64,000 nucleotides of DNA from Chloroflexota bacterium. GTDB lineage: Bacteria; Chloroflexota; Anaerolineae; Anaerolineales; Villigracilaceae. The stretch is from assembly GCA_016235425.1 (NCBI GenBank), contig JACRLC010000010.1:1-64000 (forward strand), written 5' to 3'. The notes beneath the pieces are model-generated. The model had not been told where the DNA came from. It worked only from the letters and a program-made list of their open reading frames with translations, and ran no database searches. Numbering within the stretch: position 1 is the first letter of the stretch; every line of letters starts with the position of its first letter. Below are positions 25,987 through 36,383 of this stretch, piece by piece. A program made the position numbers and the translations under genes.

Positions 25987-26391
25987 TCAGGCTTCAACGA
26001 CGCGCAGGGTCACATCACTGACCTGCCCATCTTCGATCCAAAAGCCGCGCGCGCCCCACGTCCCATCCATGCAGGACCAGATGATGTTCACAACCGGATA
26101 GGCGGCCTCTGCCATGTCGGTAACGGAGGCAGTTTCAGGTCCCGCGGGATGCGAATGATAGATGGCGAGCAAATCCATTTCATGCGACTCGATCCATTCG
26201 AACGCGTCCAACTGTTCTTTTGGATCCATCACGAATCGCACCGGACTTTGTAACTGATTCCGTATCTGGTGCAGTGATTCCACCTGTGAGTTTTTCCCGC
26301 CTAAAAGACCGCACGCTTCGAGAGGCGACTCGGAAGCGACGTGACGCTGCATGGCCTGCCAGTGTTCGGTTGTGATGGTGAGGGTGCGCAT
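25987..26391 (-). CDS. JAMM/Mov34-family metallopeptidase (M67)
   Basis: 134 residues, a stand-alone JAB1/MPN domain. The zinc motif HSHPAGPETASVTD is near residue 78, the catalytic Glu fits PLEACGLLGG near 24. Bacterial members remove C-terminal extensions from ubiquitin-like sulfur carriers or cleave Cys-conjugates; no ThiS/MoaD gene is adjacent. Its ATG shares one base with the stop of the upstream membrane protein (TGATG). Confidence 0.88.
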   Translation of the reverse strand: MRTLTITTEHWQAMQRHVASESPLEACGLLGGKNSQVESLHQIRNQLQSPVRFVMDPKEQLDAFEWIESHEMDLLAIYHSHPAGPETASVTDMAEAAYPVVNIIWSCMDGTWGARGFWIEDGQVSDVTLRVVEA

Positions 26392-27206
26392 CAACGCAGG
26401 AAGACCGCCGCGCCCCAGGTCAGCCCGATGACGATGCCGGGGCCGAGAATGGCGCGCTTGAAGGGAATGTTTTCTGCGACGCTGGTGGATAACATGGAAA
26501 GCGCATAAAGCGGCCCGGTGAGGGCCAGCCCGAATTGGATGGGTGTGAGCGGCCAGTAATGCAGTCCCGCGCTCACCTGCGCGCAGACGAGGCCAATGCC
26601 GATTGCCCAGGGAAAGTCCCAGCGGTCTGTGCCGTCGAGGTGCAGGATTCGCAGGCTGATGAGTCCCGTGACAATGAAGATGGCGGGGATGAGCAGGAAC
26701 ATGCGTATGCCCGAAATCCGTAATGCGGTGACGAGGATGAGAAAGAGTGCATAGGAGAGCGCGGTGAGGCCGGCGCGTGCGATGGCATAGTAAGGCGCTG
26801 AGGGTTCAACAACAACATACTCAGCGAGGAAGACTGCCACGATCAACATCGCGCCGACCCCGAAGCCGACCCACCATGAGGTGTCATTCGGGAGCAAAGC
26901 CAGGGGTGCGCCGATGATAAACGTTGTGAGCGTGGGGAGCAGTAAATTCTCGATTGTGGATTTTGCACCGAGCGAGGAATGGCCACGGATGAGCCAGTCC
27001 ATGCCGGTGGCGGTGAGACCGGCGGCGAGCAGGGTCATGCCGGTGCTGAAGGTGAGGGGAAAGGCAAAATAGAAGCCGGGCAGGATGAGGCTGAGGGTGA
27101 AGCGGGGCGATTGGACCAGGCGCGTGAGGGCATAGGTCAATAACACCGATGCCACCAGCACGCCGAGCCGGTCAACATCTGGAAGATAGGAATGCTTCTC
27201 TTGCAT
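26391..27206 (-). CDS. Polytopic membrane protein of unknown function
   Basis: 271 residues with about eight membrane segments and short loops; it resembles the DUF5656-type membrane proteins seen in Chloroflexota, but I cannot confirm this. The ATG at 27206 is chosen because a TACAAT ends six bases before it; the longer frame to 27245 would include that -10 box. Translationally coupled to the JAMM peptidase downstream, so the two may work together. Confidence 0.65.
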   Translation of the reverse strand: MQEKHSYLPDVDRLGVLVASVLLTYALTRLVQSPRFTLSLILPGFYFAFPLTFSTGMTLLAAGLTATGMDWLIRGHSSLGAKSTIENLLLPTLTTFIIGAPLALLPNDTSWWVGFGVGAMLIVAVFLAEYVVVEPSAPYYAIARAGLTALSYALFLILVTALRISGIRMFLLIPAIFIVTGLISLRILHLDGTDRWDFPWAIGIGLVCAQVSAGLHYWPLTPIQFGLALTGPLYALSMLSTSVAENIPFKRAILGPGIVIGLTWGAAVFLR

Positions 27207-27212
27207 GAAAAG

Positions 27213-27218
27213 ATTGTA
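27213..27218 (-). promoter_or_regulatory. -10 box of the 27206 gene (leaderless)
   Basis: TACAAT on the minus strand, six bases before the ATG. The divergent gene at 27268 has its own TAGAAT at 27253-27258, nine bases before its ATG, so both promoters share a 60-bp gap. Confidence 0.5.
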
Positions 27219-27267
27219 CCTGTGGGCGTGCGGGAGCGCAAGCACGGTATGGTAGAATCAAACGGTT

Positions 27268-28263
27268 ATGGATAACGCTAGAACCGAATCTCTGCCTCCG
27301 CCTCCCGGCGTGATCAGCTCGATCAGGGCGGGTTTTGACGCCATCGCCGCGCACGCGGCGGCAATCCTTCTGCCGCTCACGCTCGATCTGTTCTTGTGGC
27401 TGGGGCCGCGCTTGAGCATGGAAAAGTTGTTCCTCTCGATTCAGACGGATGTGATTTCCATCTGGCGCGCCGGCGGCGTTTCTGGGGCGGATATCCAGCG
27501 GGTTTCAGAGTGGTATTCGGCAATGCTTCCGAAGGTAAATCTTTTTTGGCTGGTCCGCACCATTCCCATCGGCATTACCAGCCTGTTATTTTCACGTGAT
27601 GTGACGCAGACCCCGCTGGGCGCGCCCTCGATCCTGTCGGTGAAATCGGATGCCGACCTGCTTGGTTGGATGTTTTCCCTGACTTTAATCGGCTGGATAG
27701 GCGGCGGATTGTATTTTCGCCTGATTTCACGGCTTGTCGCCGCCAACGATCAAGAGAAACCTGTGGGATTGGTCCGCGCCATCGGGCAGACGATCCTGCT
27801 TTCGATTTTCTGGGCGGGAATCGTGATGGTGCTTGGCCTGCCGCTGGTCGTGATATTGTCGCTGTTGGTGCAGGTCAGTTCCGTGGTTGCCCAAATTGCG
27901 ATCCTGTTCTTCAGCTTTTTATCCATGTGGATCGTTGTCCCGTTGTTCTTTTGGCCGCATGGAGTTTTTGCCAAAAAGCAGAATGCGCTGATGTCCATTT
28001 TCAGCAGTGTGCGACTGGCGCGTTTGTCGCTTCCCACCAGCAGTATCTTTGTGCTGACCATTTTCCTGCTCAGCGTGGGTTTGAATTTCCTGTGGAGCAT
28101 CCCGCCCGCGGATTCGTGGATGACGCTCGTGGGCATCCTTGGTCATGCCTTTGTAACGACCGCATTGCTGGCCGCAAGTTTTATCTACTATCGCGACATG
28201 AATTCGTGGCTGCAGGTGGTGATGGAACGGATGAAGAGCAGTGCGGGGATGAAGAGGGTGTGA
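27268..28263 (+). CDS. Six-helix membrane protein of unknown function
   Basis: 331 residues with about six membrane segments (for example SIFWAGIVMVLGLPLVVIL near 175 and SSIFVLTIFLLSVGLNF near 262) and a soluble loop at about 50-85. No family recognised. TAGAAT lies nine bases before the ATG, with no Shine-Dalgarno sequence. It is 69 bp upstream of gyrB on the same strand and may be co-transcribed. Confidence 0.65.
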   Translation: MDNARTESLPPPPGVISSIRAGFDAIAAHAAAILLPLTLDLFLWLGPRLSMEKLFLSIQTDVISIWRAGGVSGADIQRVSEWYSAMLPKVNLFWLVRTIPIGITSLLFSRDVTQTPLGAPSILSVKSDADLLGWMFSLTLIGWIGGGLYFRLISRLVAANDQEKPVGLVRAIGQTILLSIFWAGIVMVLGLPLVVILSLLVQVSSVVAQIAILFFSFLSMWIVVPLFFWPHGVFAKKQNALMSIFSSVRLARLSLPTSSIFVLTIFLLSVGLNFLWSIPPADSWMTLVGILGHAFVTTALLAASFIYYRDMNSWLQVVMERMKSSAGMKRV

Positions 28264-28293
28264 GTTGCGAGATTGGCAAGTGATAATTGGTAA

Positions 28294-30261
<1,968 letters not shown>

Positions 30262-30304
30262 TTGGTGTGAGTGAAAATAGAGGGGATACCCTCCACATTC
30301 AAGA

Positions 30305-30340
30305 TAATTGGGATGGATCGAATGATCCATCCCAATTTTT
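30305..30340 (+). terminator. gyrB terminator
   Basis: Arms AATTGGGATGGATC/GATCCATCCCAATT with a GAAT loop, followed by Ts, 44 bp after the gyrB stop. Confidence 0.85.
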
Positions 30341-30416
30341 ACTTTAACGGCCATGCCTTGCTCCAGATGAAATTCCTCGTAGGTACTTCGTAGGGAATTT
30401 GTTTATGGTCGTGAGA

Positions 30417-30445
30417 TTGAAATTGAACAGCGGTCATGCTACGAT
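30417..30445 (+). promoter_or_regulatory. Promoter of the GH17-like gene
   Basis: TTGAAA (30417-30422), 17 bp, TACGAT (30440-30445), 11 bases before the ATG at 30457. Confidence 0.5.
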
Positions 30446-30456
30446 ACATTCACATC

Positions 30457-31992
30457 ATGAATCTCCAAAGACCAAGGAAGCTGTCATCGGCTGTCTGGCT
30501 GATCTTATCCTGCGTATGTCTGCTTGCTGTGCCATCATCATCGAGTGTATTGCTTGCGCTCGATGACGCCGATCAAGCCCGCGAGAGTGCGGTCTGGAAC
30601 ACCCCTCCGTCAGATTGCAGTGTGCCTTTGGATGAAGAATGGGTTGCCGAGGCCAGCCAAATCAGGTGGGTTGCATATAGCTCGCCCAATCCCAACCCTG
30701 GCAGGGGTTTTTATCGCCCAACTGCGGAAATTATTTACAAAGATTTGCTGGCTTTGAAAAAAGCCAAATTCACAGGACTTGTTACTTATGGCTCTCCCGG
30801 CATTATGGGAAAGGAGTTCCTGACCATCGCCCAATCCCTGGGTTATCGGGGTGTGATCATGGGAATTTGGGATCCCAATAATGCGGCAGAACTTAAGAAC
30901 GCGAAGAATGCATCCAGCCTGCCGATCGTGATGGGTTACAGCATTGGAAATGAAGGTTTCGAGAGGGAACGGAGCAGATACACGATTTCAAATCTCTGCT
31001 CGGCAATTAATGATCTTCGTTCCAACACCGGCAAGCCGGTTACCACATCGGAGGATATAGATGACTACTACATCCACCCGGAACTTTTATCCATAGGCGA
31101 TTGGGTTTTCCCGATTGTGCATCCTTACTGGCATTTCACGAAATATCCGGTTGCGGCCGTGCAATGGGAGCAGGATCAGTATCGGAACCTGGTTGAACAA
31201 ACGGATCGTTTTGTATTGTTCAAGGAAGTCGGTTTGCCAACGGCTGGCGCTTACGGCTTATCGGAGACGAGTCATGACCGGTACTATCGCGGACTTGCAA
31301 GGACGAATGTCCGCTTTGTTTATTTCGAAGGATTCGACCAGCCATCGAAGACCACTTCATCTGTCGAACCCTATTGGGGGATTTTTCGCTCTACTCGTAA
31401 GCCAAAGTTGCTGGGCTGGAATCTGATGGGATATCGGTTATTCACTTCAAGCGGCGCATACGATGGCTGGGTGCTGGAATGCTCGGAAAAAAGTGGGAAG
31501 GGTTGTTCTGTTGACGCCGCCGGGGCTACGCTCCTGGTTGGCGATGATGCAGAGAACCAGCAATATCGCGCCTTCCTTTCTTTCAACACCGCGGGTCTGC
31601 CGGACAATGCGGTTATTACGTCTGTAAAATTAAAAGTCAGGCCCGCTGGGGTTGTTGGGGGAAATCCACTCGATAAGCGCCGCAAATTGAAAGTGGATCT
31701 CTGCCTGCCGTTCTTCGGTAATTCTCTGGAACTGCAAACAACAGACTTTCAGTCAGGAACAAACTGTAATGGCGCAGGCATATTCGAGAATAAGCCTGGC
31801 AATGGCTGGTACATAGCGGAACTTACCCCGACCATCTTTTCACACATCAACTTGAAAGGAATAACTCAATTCCGGTTGAGGTTTAATGTGGATGATAACA
31901 ACGATTTGGGAGCAGATTACATTAAATTCTATAGCGGGAATGCCAGCGACTCATACAAGCCAATCTTGCTGGTGAGGTACTCGATACCCTGA
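30457..31992 (+). CDS. Secreted GH17-like glycoside hydrolase with C-terminal DNRLRE-like domain
   Basis: 511 residues: a signal peptide at 1-36, a TIM-barrel-like domain at about 60-320, and a beta-sandwich resembling DNRLRE domains from about 335. The barrel has the GH17-type pair: the putative acid E166 in YSIGNEG and the putative nucleophile E257 in LFKEVGLP. It also keeps the family start PGRGFYRP. Beta-1,3-glucan cleavage or transfer is the best guess. The start at 30457 is taken from the promoter spacing. The gene is slightly AT-richer than its neighbours and is followed by a mobile element. Confidence 0.75.
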   Translation: MNLQRPRKLSSAVWLILSCVCLLAVPSSSSVLLALDDADQARESAVWNTPPSDCSVPLDEEWVAEASQIRWVAYSSPNPNPGRGFYRPTAEIIYKDLLALKKAKFTGLVTYGSPGIMGKEFLTIAQSLGYRGVIMGIWDPNNAAELKNAKNASSLPIVMGYSIGNEGFERERSRYTISNLCSAINDLRSNTGKPVTTSEDIDDYYIHPELLSIGDWVFPIVHPYWHFTKYPVAAVQWEQDQYRNLVEQTDRFVLFKEVGLPTAGAYGLSETSHDRYYRGLARTNVRFVYFEGFDQPSKTTSSVEPYWGIFRSTRKPKLLGWNLMGYRLFTSSGAYDGWVLECSEKSGKGCSVDAAGATLLVGDDAENQQYRAFLSFNTAGLPDNAVITSVKLKVRPAGVVGGNPLDKRRKLKVDLCLPFFGNSLELQTTDFQSGTNCNGAGIFENKPGNGWYIAELTPTIFSHINLKGITQFRLRFNVDDNNDLGADYIKFYSGNASDSYKPILLVRYSIP

Positions 31993-32049
31993 TTTCTCAT
32001 ACAGATTACTACCCCGCGTTTTCGTGCAATCATTCCCCCAAATTTCTCT

Positions 32050-32250
32050 GGTGATTACCCACATCTTTTGCGCCCGCCAATTCAGGGAAGAAAGCAAAAC
32101 CTCAACCGCGAATTTCACCCTGGCCTGGAGTCAGTGCAGGCGAATTTTCGCGAATTGGTTTTAAAAATCCGCGTGAATTAGCGAAATTCGCGGCAAAATG
32201 CTCTGGCTTTGAGGTTTTGAATGACGGATACGGACTTGTGGGTAATCACC
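32050..32250 (-). mobile_element. Short non-autonomous element, copy 2 (complete MITE)
   Basis: A 201-bp element with both ends intact: GGTGATTACCCACA at 32050 and its complement at 32237-32250, matching the IS ends at 9812 and 11160. The core is AATTCGCG-rich and palindromic. Twelve-base flanks CCAAATTTCTCT and CCAAATTTCCGT match at 10 positions and may be an aged target duplication. It is oriented opposite to the copies at 11170 and 51604. Confidence 0.8.
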
Positions 32251-32263
32251 CCAAATTTCCGTC

Positions 32264-32292
32264 TTGACTCTCCCCTCCCGCCCAAGTATCAT
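32264..32292 (+). promoter_or_regulatory. Promoter of the flavin reductase gene
   Basis: TTGACT (32264-32269), 17 bp, TATCAT (32287-32292), ten bases before the ATG at 32303. The -35 box lies 13 bp outside the MITE. Confidence 0.6.
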
Positions 32293-32302
32293 TCCCTCCG
32301 CA

Positions 32303-32803
32303 ATGGAGACCCCCATCATTATGACTCTCGACCCCGAACAAATGCGCGCCGCCATGCGCGCGTGGACGACCGGCGTGACCATTGTCACTGCCGCGTACAA
32401 TGGCGAACGGCATGGCATGACCGTCAGTTCGTTCCAGTCTATTTCACTGGCTCCCGCGCTGATCACGATTTCCCTGCAGACCGCCAGCCGGACTCACGAC
32501 ATCGTTGGGAAGGCGGGCGCGTTTGGCCTCACCATTCTCTCAGCAGATGAGCAGGAACTTTCCGAACGATTCGCAGGCCGCAAGCAGGAATCGGATGACC
32601 GCTTTGCCGGATTGCAAATCGAGACGCTGGTCACGGGCGCGCCGCTCATCAAAGGGGGACTGGCCTATTTGGATTGCCGCGTGGTGCATACCTATGACGC
32701 CGGGATGAATACCCTTTACGTTGCTGAAGTCGTTGCGGCGCGCGGGACAGACGAAGGCGCGCCGCTGGTGTATCACAATCGAAAGTACTGGAAACTTTCG
32801 TAA
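32303..32803 (+). CDS. Flavin reductase-like FMN-binding protein
   Basis: 166 residues, one flavin_reductase domain: WTTGVTIVTA near 19, VSSFQSISLAPALITISLQ near 40, and FAGRKQESDDRF near 93. Such proteins reduce free FMN with NAD(P)H, often for a monooxygenase, or act as pigment-binding relatives. No partner oxygenase is adjacent. The ATG at 32303 follows the promoter closely; a second ATG at 32321 is possible. A frame running back into the mobile element is not used. Confidence 0.85.
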   Translation: METPIIMTLDPEQMRAAMRAWTTGVTIVTAAYNGERHGMTVSSFQSISLAPALITISLQTASRTHDIVGKAGAFGLTILSADEQELSERFAGRKQESDDRFAGLQIETLVTGAPLIKGGLAYLDCRVVHTYDAGMNTLYVAEVVAARGTDEGAPLVYHNRKYWKLS

Positions 32804-32818
32804 CCAGGGCTGTGGAAT

Positions 32819-32866
32819 GGAGTCCAAAGTCTCCGACTTTGGAACCAACGTCGGGAGACGTTGGAC
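32819..32866. repeat. Twin-hairpin repeat (GGAGTCC family), copy 1
   Basis: Hairpin 1 CCAAAGTC-TCC-GACTTTGG is followed by hairpin 2 CCAACGTC-GGGA-GACGTTGG. The outer GGAGTCC and TTGGAC ends are also partly complementary. Other copies are at 40330, 40813, 47183 and 48031. Confidence 0.85.
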
Positions 32867-32891
32867 ATGAAATCTGGCCGGGAGGGCAACG

Positions 32892-33464
32892 ATGGAAAGC
32901 GATAGTCTCACGCAGGAGGAAAAGCAAATCCTTTTGCGGCTGGCGCGGGAAGCATTGGAAAGCGCTGTTAAAGAGGGAAAACTGCCCCCGTTTGAAAATT
33001 CTTTTCTGACGCCTCATCTGTGCGAACATGGCGCGTCGTTCGTCACGCTCACTGTCAACGGGGATTTGCGCGGCTGCATCGGTTCACTCGAAGCCTACCA
33101 GCCCCTTGCCGACGACGTGCGCGAACATGCCATGGCCGCCGCTCTCCAGGATCCGCGCTTTCCTCCCGTGCAGCCAGGTGAATTAAACGGAATCAGGATC
33201 GAGGTCTCGCGGTTGACCGAGCCCGTTGAACTGGAATATTCAACAGCGGAGGAACTGCTCGTTAAGCTGCGTCCGCACGTGGATGGCGTCATCCTGCGCG
33301 ATGGACTTCGCCGCGCCACGTTCCTGCCGCAGGTTTGGGAGAAAATCCCCGATCCGGCGGACTTCCTCGATAACCTTTGCTATAAAATGGGGGCCGAGGC
33401 GGGGGTGTGGCGCCGCAAACATCTCACCATACAAATTTATCAAGTGGAAGAGTTCCACGAATAA
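32892..33464 (+). CDS. amrA: AmmeMemoRadiSam system protein A (AMMECR1 family)
   Basis: 190 residues, full AMMECR1 domain with the hallmark LRGCIGSLEAYQPLADDV near 57 and the C-terminal FLPQVWEKIPDPADFL. The family is widespread and usually found with a Memo-like dioxygenase (AmrB) and a radical SAM protein (AmrS), neither of which is here. Biochemical role unresolved; radical chemistry or nucleic-acid modification has been suggested. GGGAGG precedes the ATG. Confidence 0.9.
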   Translation: MESDSLTQEEKQILLRLAREALESAVKEGKLPPFENSFLTPHLCEHGASFVTLTVNGDLRGCIGSLEAYQPLADDVREHAMAAALQDPRFPPVQPGELNGIRIEVSRLTEPVELEYSTAEELLVKLRPHVDGVILRDGLRRATFLPQVWEKIPDPADFLDNLCYKMGAEAGVWRRKHLTIQIYQVEEFHE

Positions 33465-33466
33465 AG

Positions 33467-33472
33467 TAAAAT
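33467..33472 (+). promoter_or_regulatory. -10 box of the TPR gene (leaderless)
   Basis: TAAAAT ends six bases before the ATG at 33479, directly after the amrA stop. Confidence 0.5.
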
Positions 33473-33478
33473 AGTGCC

Positions 33479-35299
33479 ATGCCCGAAGACATCATGTTTC
33501 AGGAAGCCGTCGATGCCCTGCGACGCGGCGACAAAGTCCGCGCCAAGGAGCAGTTGACTCTCCTGCTTAAAGCGGAGCAGACGAATCCCACTTATTGGGT
33601 TTGGATGAGCGCCGCGGTGGACTCCGCCAAAGAGCGCATTTACTGCCTGCAAACAGCGCTCAAACTGGACCCTGAAAATGCCACCGCCAAACGAGGTTTG
33701 ATCCTGCTCGGGGCATTGCCGCCTGATGAAAACGTCCAGCCGTTTTCGCTGAACCGGCCGCGCGCCTGGGAGGAAAGACTTTTACTCGCGCACGAGCTTC
33801 CCAAGCCGAAGGGCATAAGGGCGATCACGTCGAACCCCGCCGCGCGTTTGGCGGGTGTGGTCATGCTGGGCGTGGCGGTGTGCGCCGCGGCTGTGTTTGG
33901 CTTGATGTCGCAACGCAATATCATAGGGCCTCTTGCAGATACGATCACACCGGGGCCGTCGCCCACGTTTACCGGAACGCCCACCTTCATCAACGCCACT
34001 GCTCCCGCCACGTCAACATTTATCGGCCCGACACCCTTGTGGATGCTGCTGCCTGCCACTTACACGCCCACACCGTTTTACGTCAACACGCCGCGCGGAC
34101 CGCAATCCGCTGATTACAACCGCGCCGCGAGGGATGCCTTCAATAAGGGTGACTGGGACACGTACATCTTCAACATGGAGTTGATTGCCGAACAGGAACC
34201 CACAGCCGCCGACGTGTATTATTACATCGGTGAGGCCTATCGTTTCAAAAAAGAAGCCGGGAACGCGCTCGAAGCCTGCAACCACGCCCTCGAAATTGAC
34301 CCGGAATTTGGCCCGGCGTATCTCTGCCTCGCGCGTGCGCGCCTTTTGCAAGACCCGAATGCCGAGATCGAGCAACTCTTCCAATTTGCCATTGACCGTG
34401 ACCCGAACTATGGTGAAGTCTATCTGGAACGCGCCCGCTATCTCCTTTACCACAAAGATCCCGAAGCCGCCCTCGTTGATTTGGATCGTGCCAATGACCG
34501 AATGCCCGATTCGCCGGAAGTCTATCTCGCGTATGCAAACGCCTATCTTGCGATAGACGACCCTGAACAGGCATTGGAAGCCGCCGAAAAAGCCAATGAG
34601 CTGGATAAAACTTCACTGCCTTCCTATCTTCTGATCGGCAAATTGTACGCGGCCAATGAACAATACGAGAAGGCGATTGAAGCGCTCGAAACTTATACGA
34701 CCTACGAAACCGAAGACAGCCTCGCCTTTGCCTTGATCGGACAGTCCTATTTTGAACTCGAAGATTATGAATCAGCCATCGAATACCTGGATAAGGCATT
34801 CGATCTAAATCCAAGCGGTCTGCGAAAATTCAGCTTCTATCGCGGCATGGCGCATCTCGAACTTGGCAATGCCGATGAAGCCGCGACCGACCTTGAACGC
34901 GCTTACAACGCAGACGAGGAAAACTTCGATATCAACCTGGGGCTGGCGCGCGCGTATTATTTGCAGGAAAAATTCGGAAGCGCCTTCCTGAAAATCGAGG
35001 AGACCAGGGTTCGCGCTGAGACCGATGAGCAGGAAGCGCTTGTCCATTACTGGCGCGCGCTGGTTCAGGAAAAGCGCGACGAGCAGAAGGATGCTGTCAA
35101 GGAATGGAATGCCCTGCTCGACATGGACGAAGACGTGATGACCGAAGAAATGCGCGCCGATGCCGAGAAACACCTTAAAGCCATGGTCACGGCTACGAAC
35201 ACATCCAAGCCCATCATCAAAACGGTCACGCCTACGCGTCCCGTTGGCACAAAGACGCCGACACGCACACCTACTCCCAAGCGGACACCGACGCCGTGA
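33479..35299 (+). CDS. TPR-repeat membrane protein
   Basis: 606 residues. The N-terminal 80 residues are TPR-like (EAVDALRRGDKVRAKEQL), followed by a membrane segment at about 121-142, a Thr/Pro linker to about 210, and about nine TPRs outside the membrane to residue 560. The tail is a TPTR-rich stretch. The N-terminal cytoplasmic module resembles that of the TPR-fused transpeptidase at 20596. TPR arrays mediate protein-protein contacts; an envelope scaffold is likely, the partner unknown. Confidence 0.85.
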   Translation: MPEDIMFQEAVDALRRGDKVRAKEQLTLLLKAEQTNPTYWVWMSAAVDSAKERIYCLQTALKLDPENATAKRGLILLGALPPDENVQPFSLNRPRAWEERLLLAHELPKPKGIRAITSNPAARLAGVVMLGVAVCAAAVFGLMSQRNIIGPLADTITPGPSPTFTGTPTFINATAPATSTFIGPTPLWMLLPATYTPTPFYVNTPRGPQSADYNRAARDAFNKGDWDTYIFNMELIAEQEPTAADVYYYIGEAYRFKKEAGNALEACNHALEIDPEFGPAYLCLARARLLQDPNAEIEQLFQFAIDRDPNYGEVYLERARYLLYHKDPEAALVDLDRANDRMPDSPEVYLAYANAYLAIDDPEQALEAAEKANELDKTSLPSYLLIGKLYAANEQYEKAIEALETYTTYETEDSLAFALIGQSYFELEDYESAIEYLDKAFDLNPSGLRKFSFYRGMAHLELGNADEAATDLERAYNADEENFDINLGLARAYYLQEKFGSAFLKIEETRVRAETDEQEALVHYWRALVQEKRDEQKDAVKEWNALLDMDEDVMTEEMRADAEKHLKAMVTATNTSKPIIKTVTPTRPVGTKTPTRTPTPKRTPTP

Positions 35300-35353
35300 G
35301 GGCAGGTAACAAGTACACAAGGAAACAGGTAGAATAGTATCGAGATGGCAAAT

Positions 35354-35393
35354 AAAAAGACGAAGGCGCAGAACTGCGACCTCCGTCTTTTTT
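35354..35393. terminator. Terminator after the TPR gene
   Basis: AAAGACGAAGG and CCTCCGTCTTT arms (one mismatch) extended by GCGCAG/CTGCG around an AA loop, followed by six Ts. It sits between convergent genes. Confidence 0.75.
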
Positions 35394-35412
35394 GTGTACT
35401 TGTGTATTCTGT

Positions 35413-35760
35413 CTACTTTGTGTACGTTCTCCGACACTCCTCACACGGACACAGCGCGCGCAGGTAATGCCAGTTGTAAATGCCGTAATCGTGACCATCC
35501 TCCCACACAATGGACAACGCGTATGACCCGACGGCCACTACGTTGCTGAGACGTGTGGAGGGGGAGTCCTCCATCTGCTTTGAGAACACCTCCGCATCCG
35601 GTTCGGACTTCATGTTTTCGTGCCCGCCCCGGCATGAGGCGCAGGGACAGGCCGCGCGCAATAACCCGAAGGGATAGACGCTTACATGCCCATCCTCCCA
35701 CGTGACGGTGAATTCTCGCTTGCTTTTGTTGGCGGTAACGCCAGTTGGTTTTTCGTTCAT
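35413..35760 (-). CDS. DUF971 protein (GBBH-like N-terminal domain)
   Basis: 115 residues. A zinc- or metal-binding small fold with CPCASCRG near 38 and CPCEECR near 104, and the family pair TWEDGHVSVYPFGLLRAACP and VWEDGHDYGIYNWHYLRALCP. Relatives occur as the N-terminal domain of gamma-butyrobetaine hydroxylase and as lone proteins near apbC/mrp Fe-S carriers. No such gene is adjacent; function unknown. Confidence 0.85.
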   Translation of the reverse strand: MNEKPTGVTANKSKREFTVTWEDGHVSVYPFGLLRAACPCASCRGGHENMKSEPDAEVFSKQMEDSPSTRLSNVVAVGSYALSIVWEDGHDYGIYNWHYLRALCPCEECRRTYTK

Positions 35761-35766
35761 ATTCTT

Positions 35767-35809
35767 CTCTTCCCCTCTCTCGAATAGGGAGAGGGCTGGG
35801 GTGAGGGTC
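35767..35809. repeat. Palindromic repeat (CCCTCTCCC family)
   Basis: CCCCTCTCTCG and GGGAGAGGGCTGGGGTGAGGG, a diverged copy of the family also at 11800, 25126 and 43075. Confidence 0.6.
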
Positions 35810-35903
35810 GAAGTAGCTAACTGTGAAAAAAGAAATAACCTTTGCGCTCTTCCCTGGCACCGCCCGCCAGGGCAGGTGCGCGGGCTTCGCGGTTCAAAAG
35901 GAT

Positions 35904-36380
35904 TTACGGCGGAGGCACCACCGCCAAAAAGTCTGCCGCGGCCCAGCCTGCGCGGGTCTCATCATATGGTGCGACGAGATACCACCAAACGTACCCATCT
36001 GCTTCCTGCGGGCCATCGCGCACGACGAACACTTCGGCCTCTTCGCCGCGAAAGACCGTGTCGCTGTTCAGCCCGGCGGCGGAGCGGATGCGTAATCCTT
36101 CCCCCTCAGTGCCAGTGATCTGCACGTAGCCGCCGATGCCGATTGTATCCGGGGGAAGGGTCGGCGTGCCGAGGGCTGGGTCGGTAGTTGGGGTGGGCAT
36201 GACGAGCGGGGTATGTGTCGGGGCAGGGATCATGGTCAAATCAGCGGGAGCAAACCCAACGTCCGGTGAGACGCGGGGCGTCGTCCAGCCGATGATGGTG
36301 AGGGTGGTGATGGTCAGAAACGCGGCGAATCCCAAAGCGCCGAGAATGACCCATCGGTTAAGATACGGACGGAAATCCAT
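35904..36380 (-). CDS. Membrane-anchored SH3-domain protein
   Basis: 158 residues: an N-terminal membrane anchor at about 11-32, a Pro/Thr linker (PTHTPLVMPTPTTDPALG), and a bacterial SH3 domain (GLRIRSAAGLNSDTVFRGEE, ending GWAAADFLAVV). Such domains bind cell-wall peptides. It lies three bases after the cax stop, in one leftward operon with the lipid kinase and exchanger. Confidence 0.85.
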   Translation of the reverse strand: MDFRPYLNRWVILGALGFAAFLTITTLTIIGWTTPRVSPDVGFAPADLTMIPAPTHTPLVMPTPTTDPALGTPTLPPDTIGIGGYVQITGTEGEGLRIRSAAGLNSDTVFRGEEAEVFVVRDGPQEADGYVWWYLVAPYDETRAGWAAADFLAVVPPP

Positions 36381-36383
36381 TGA

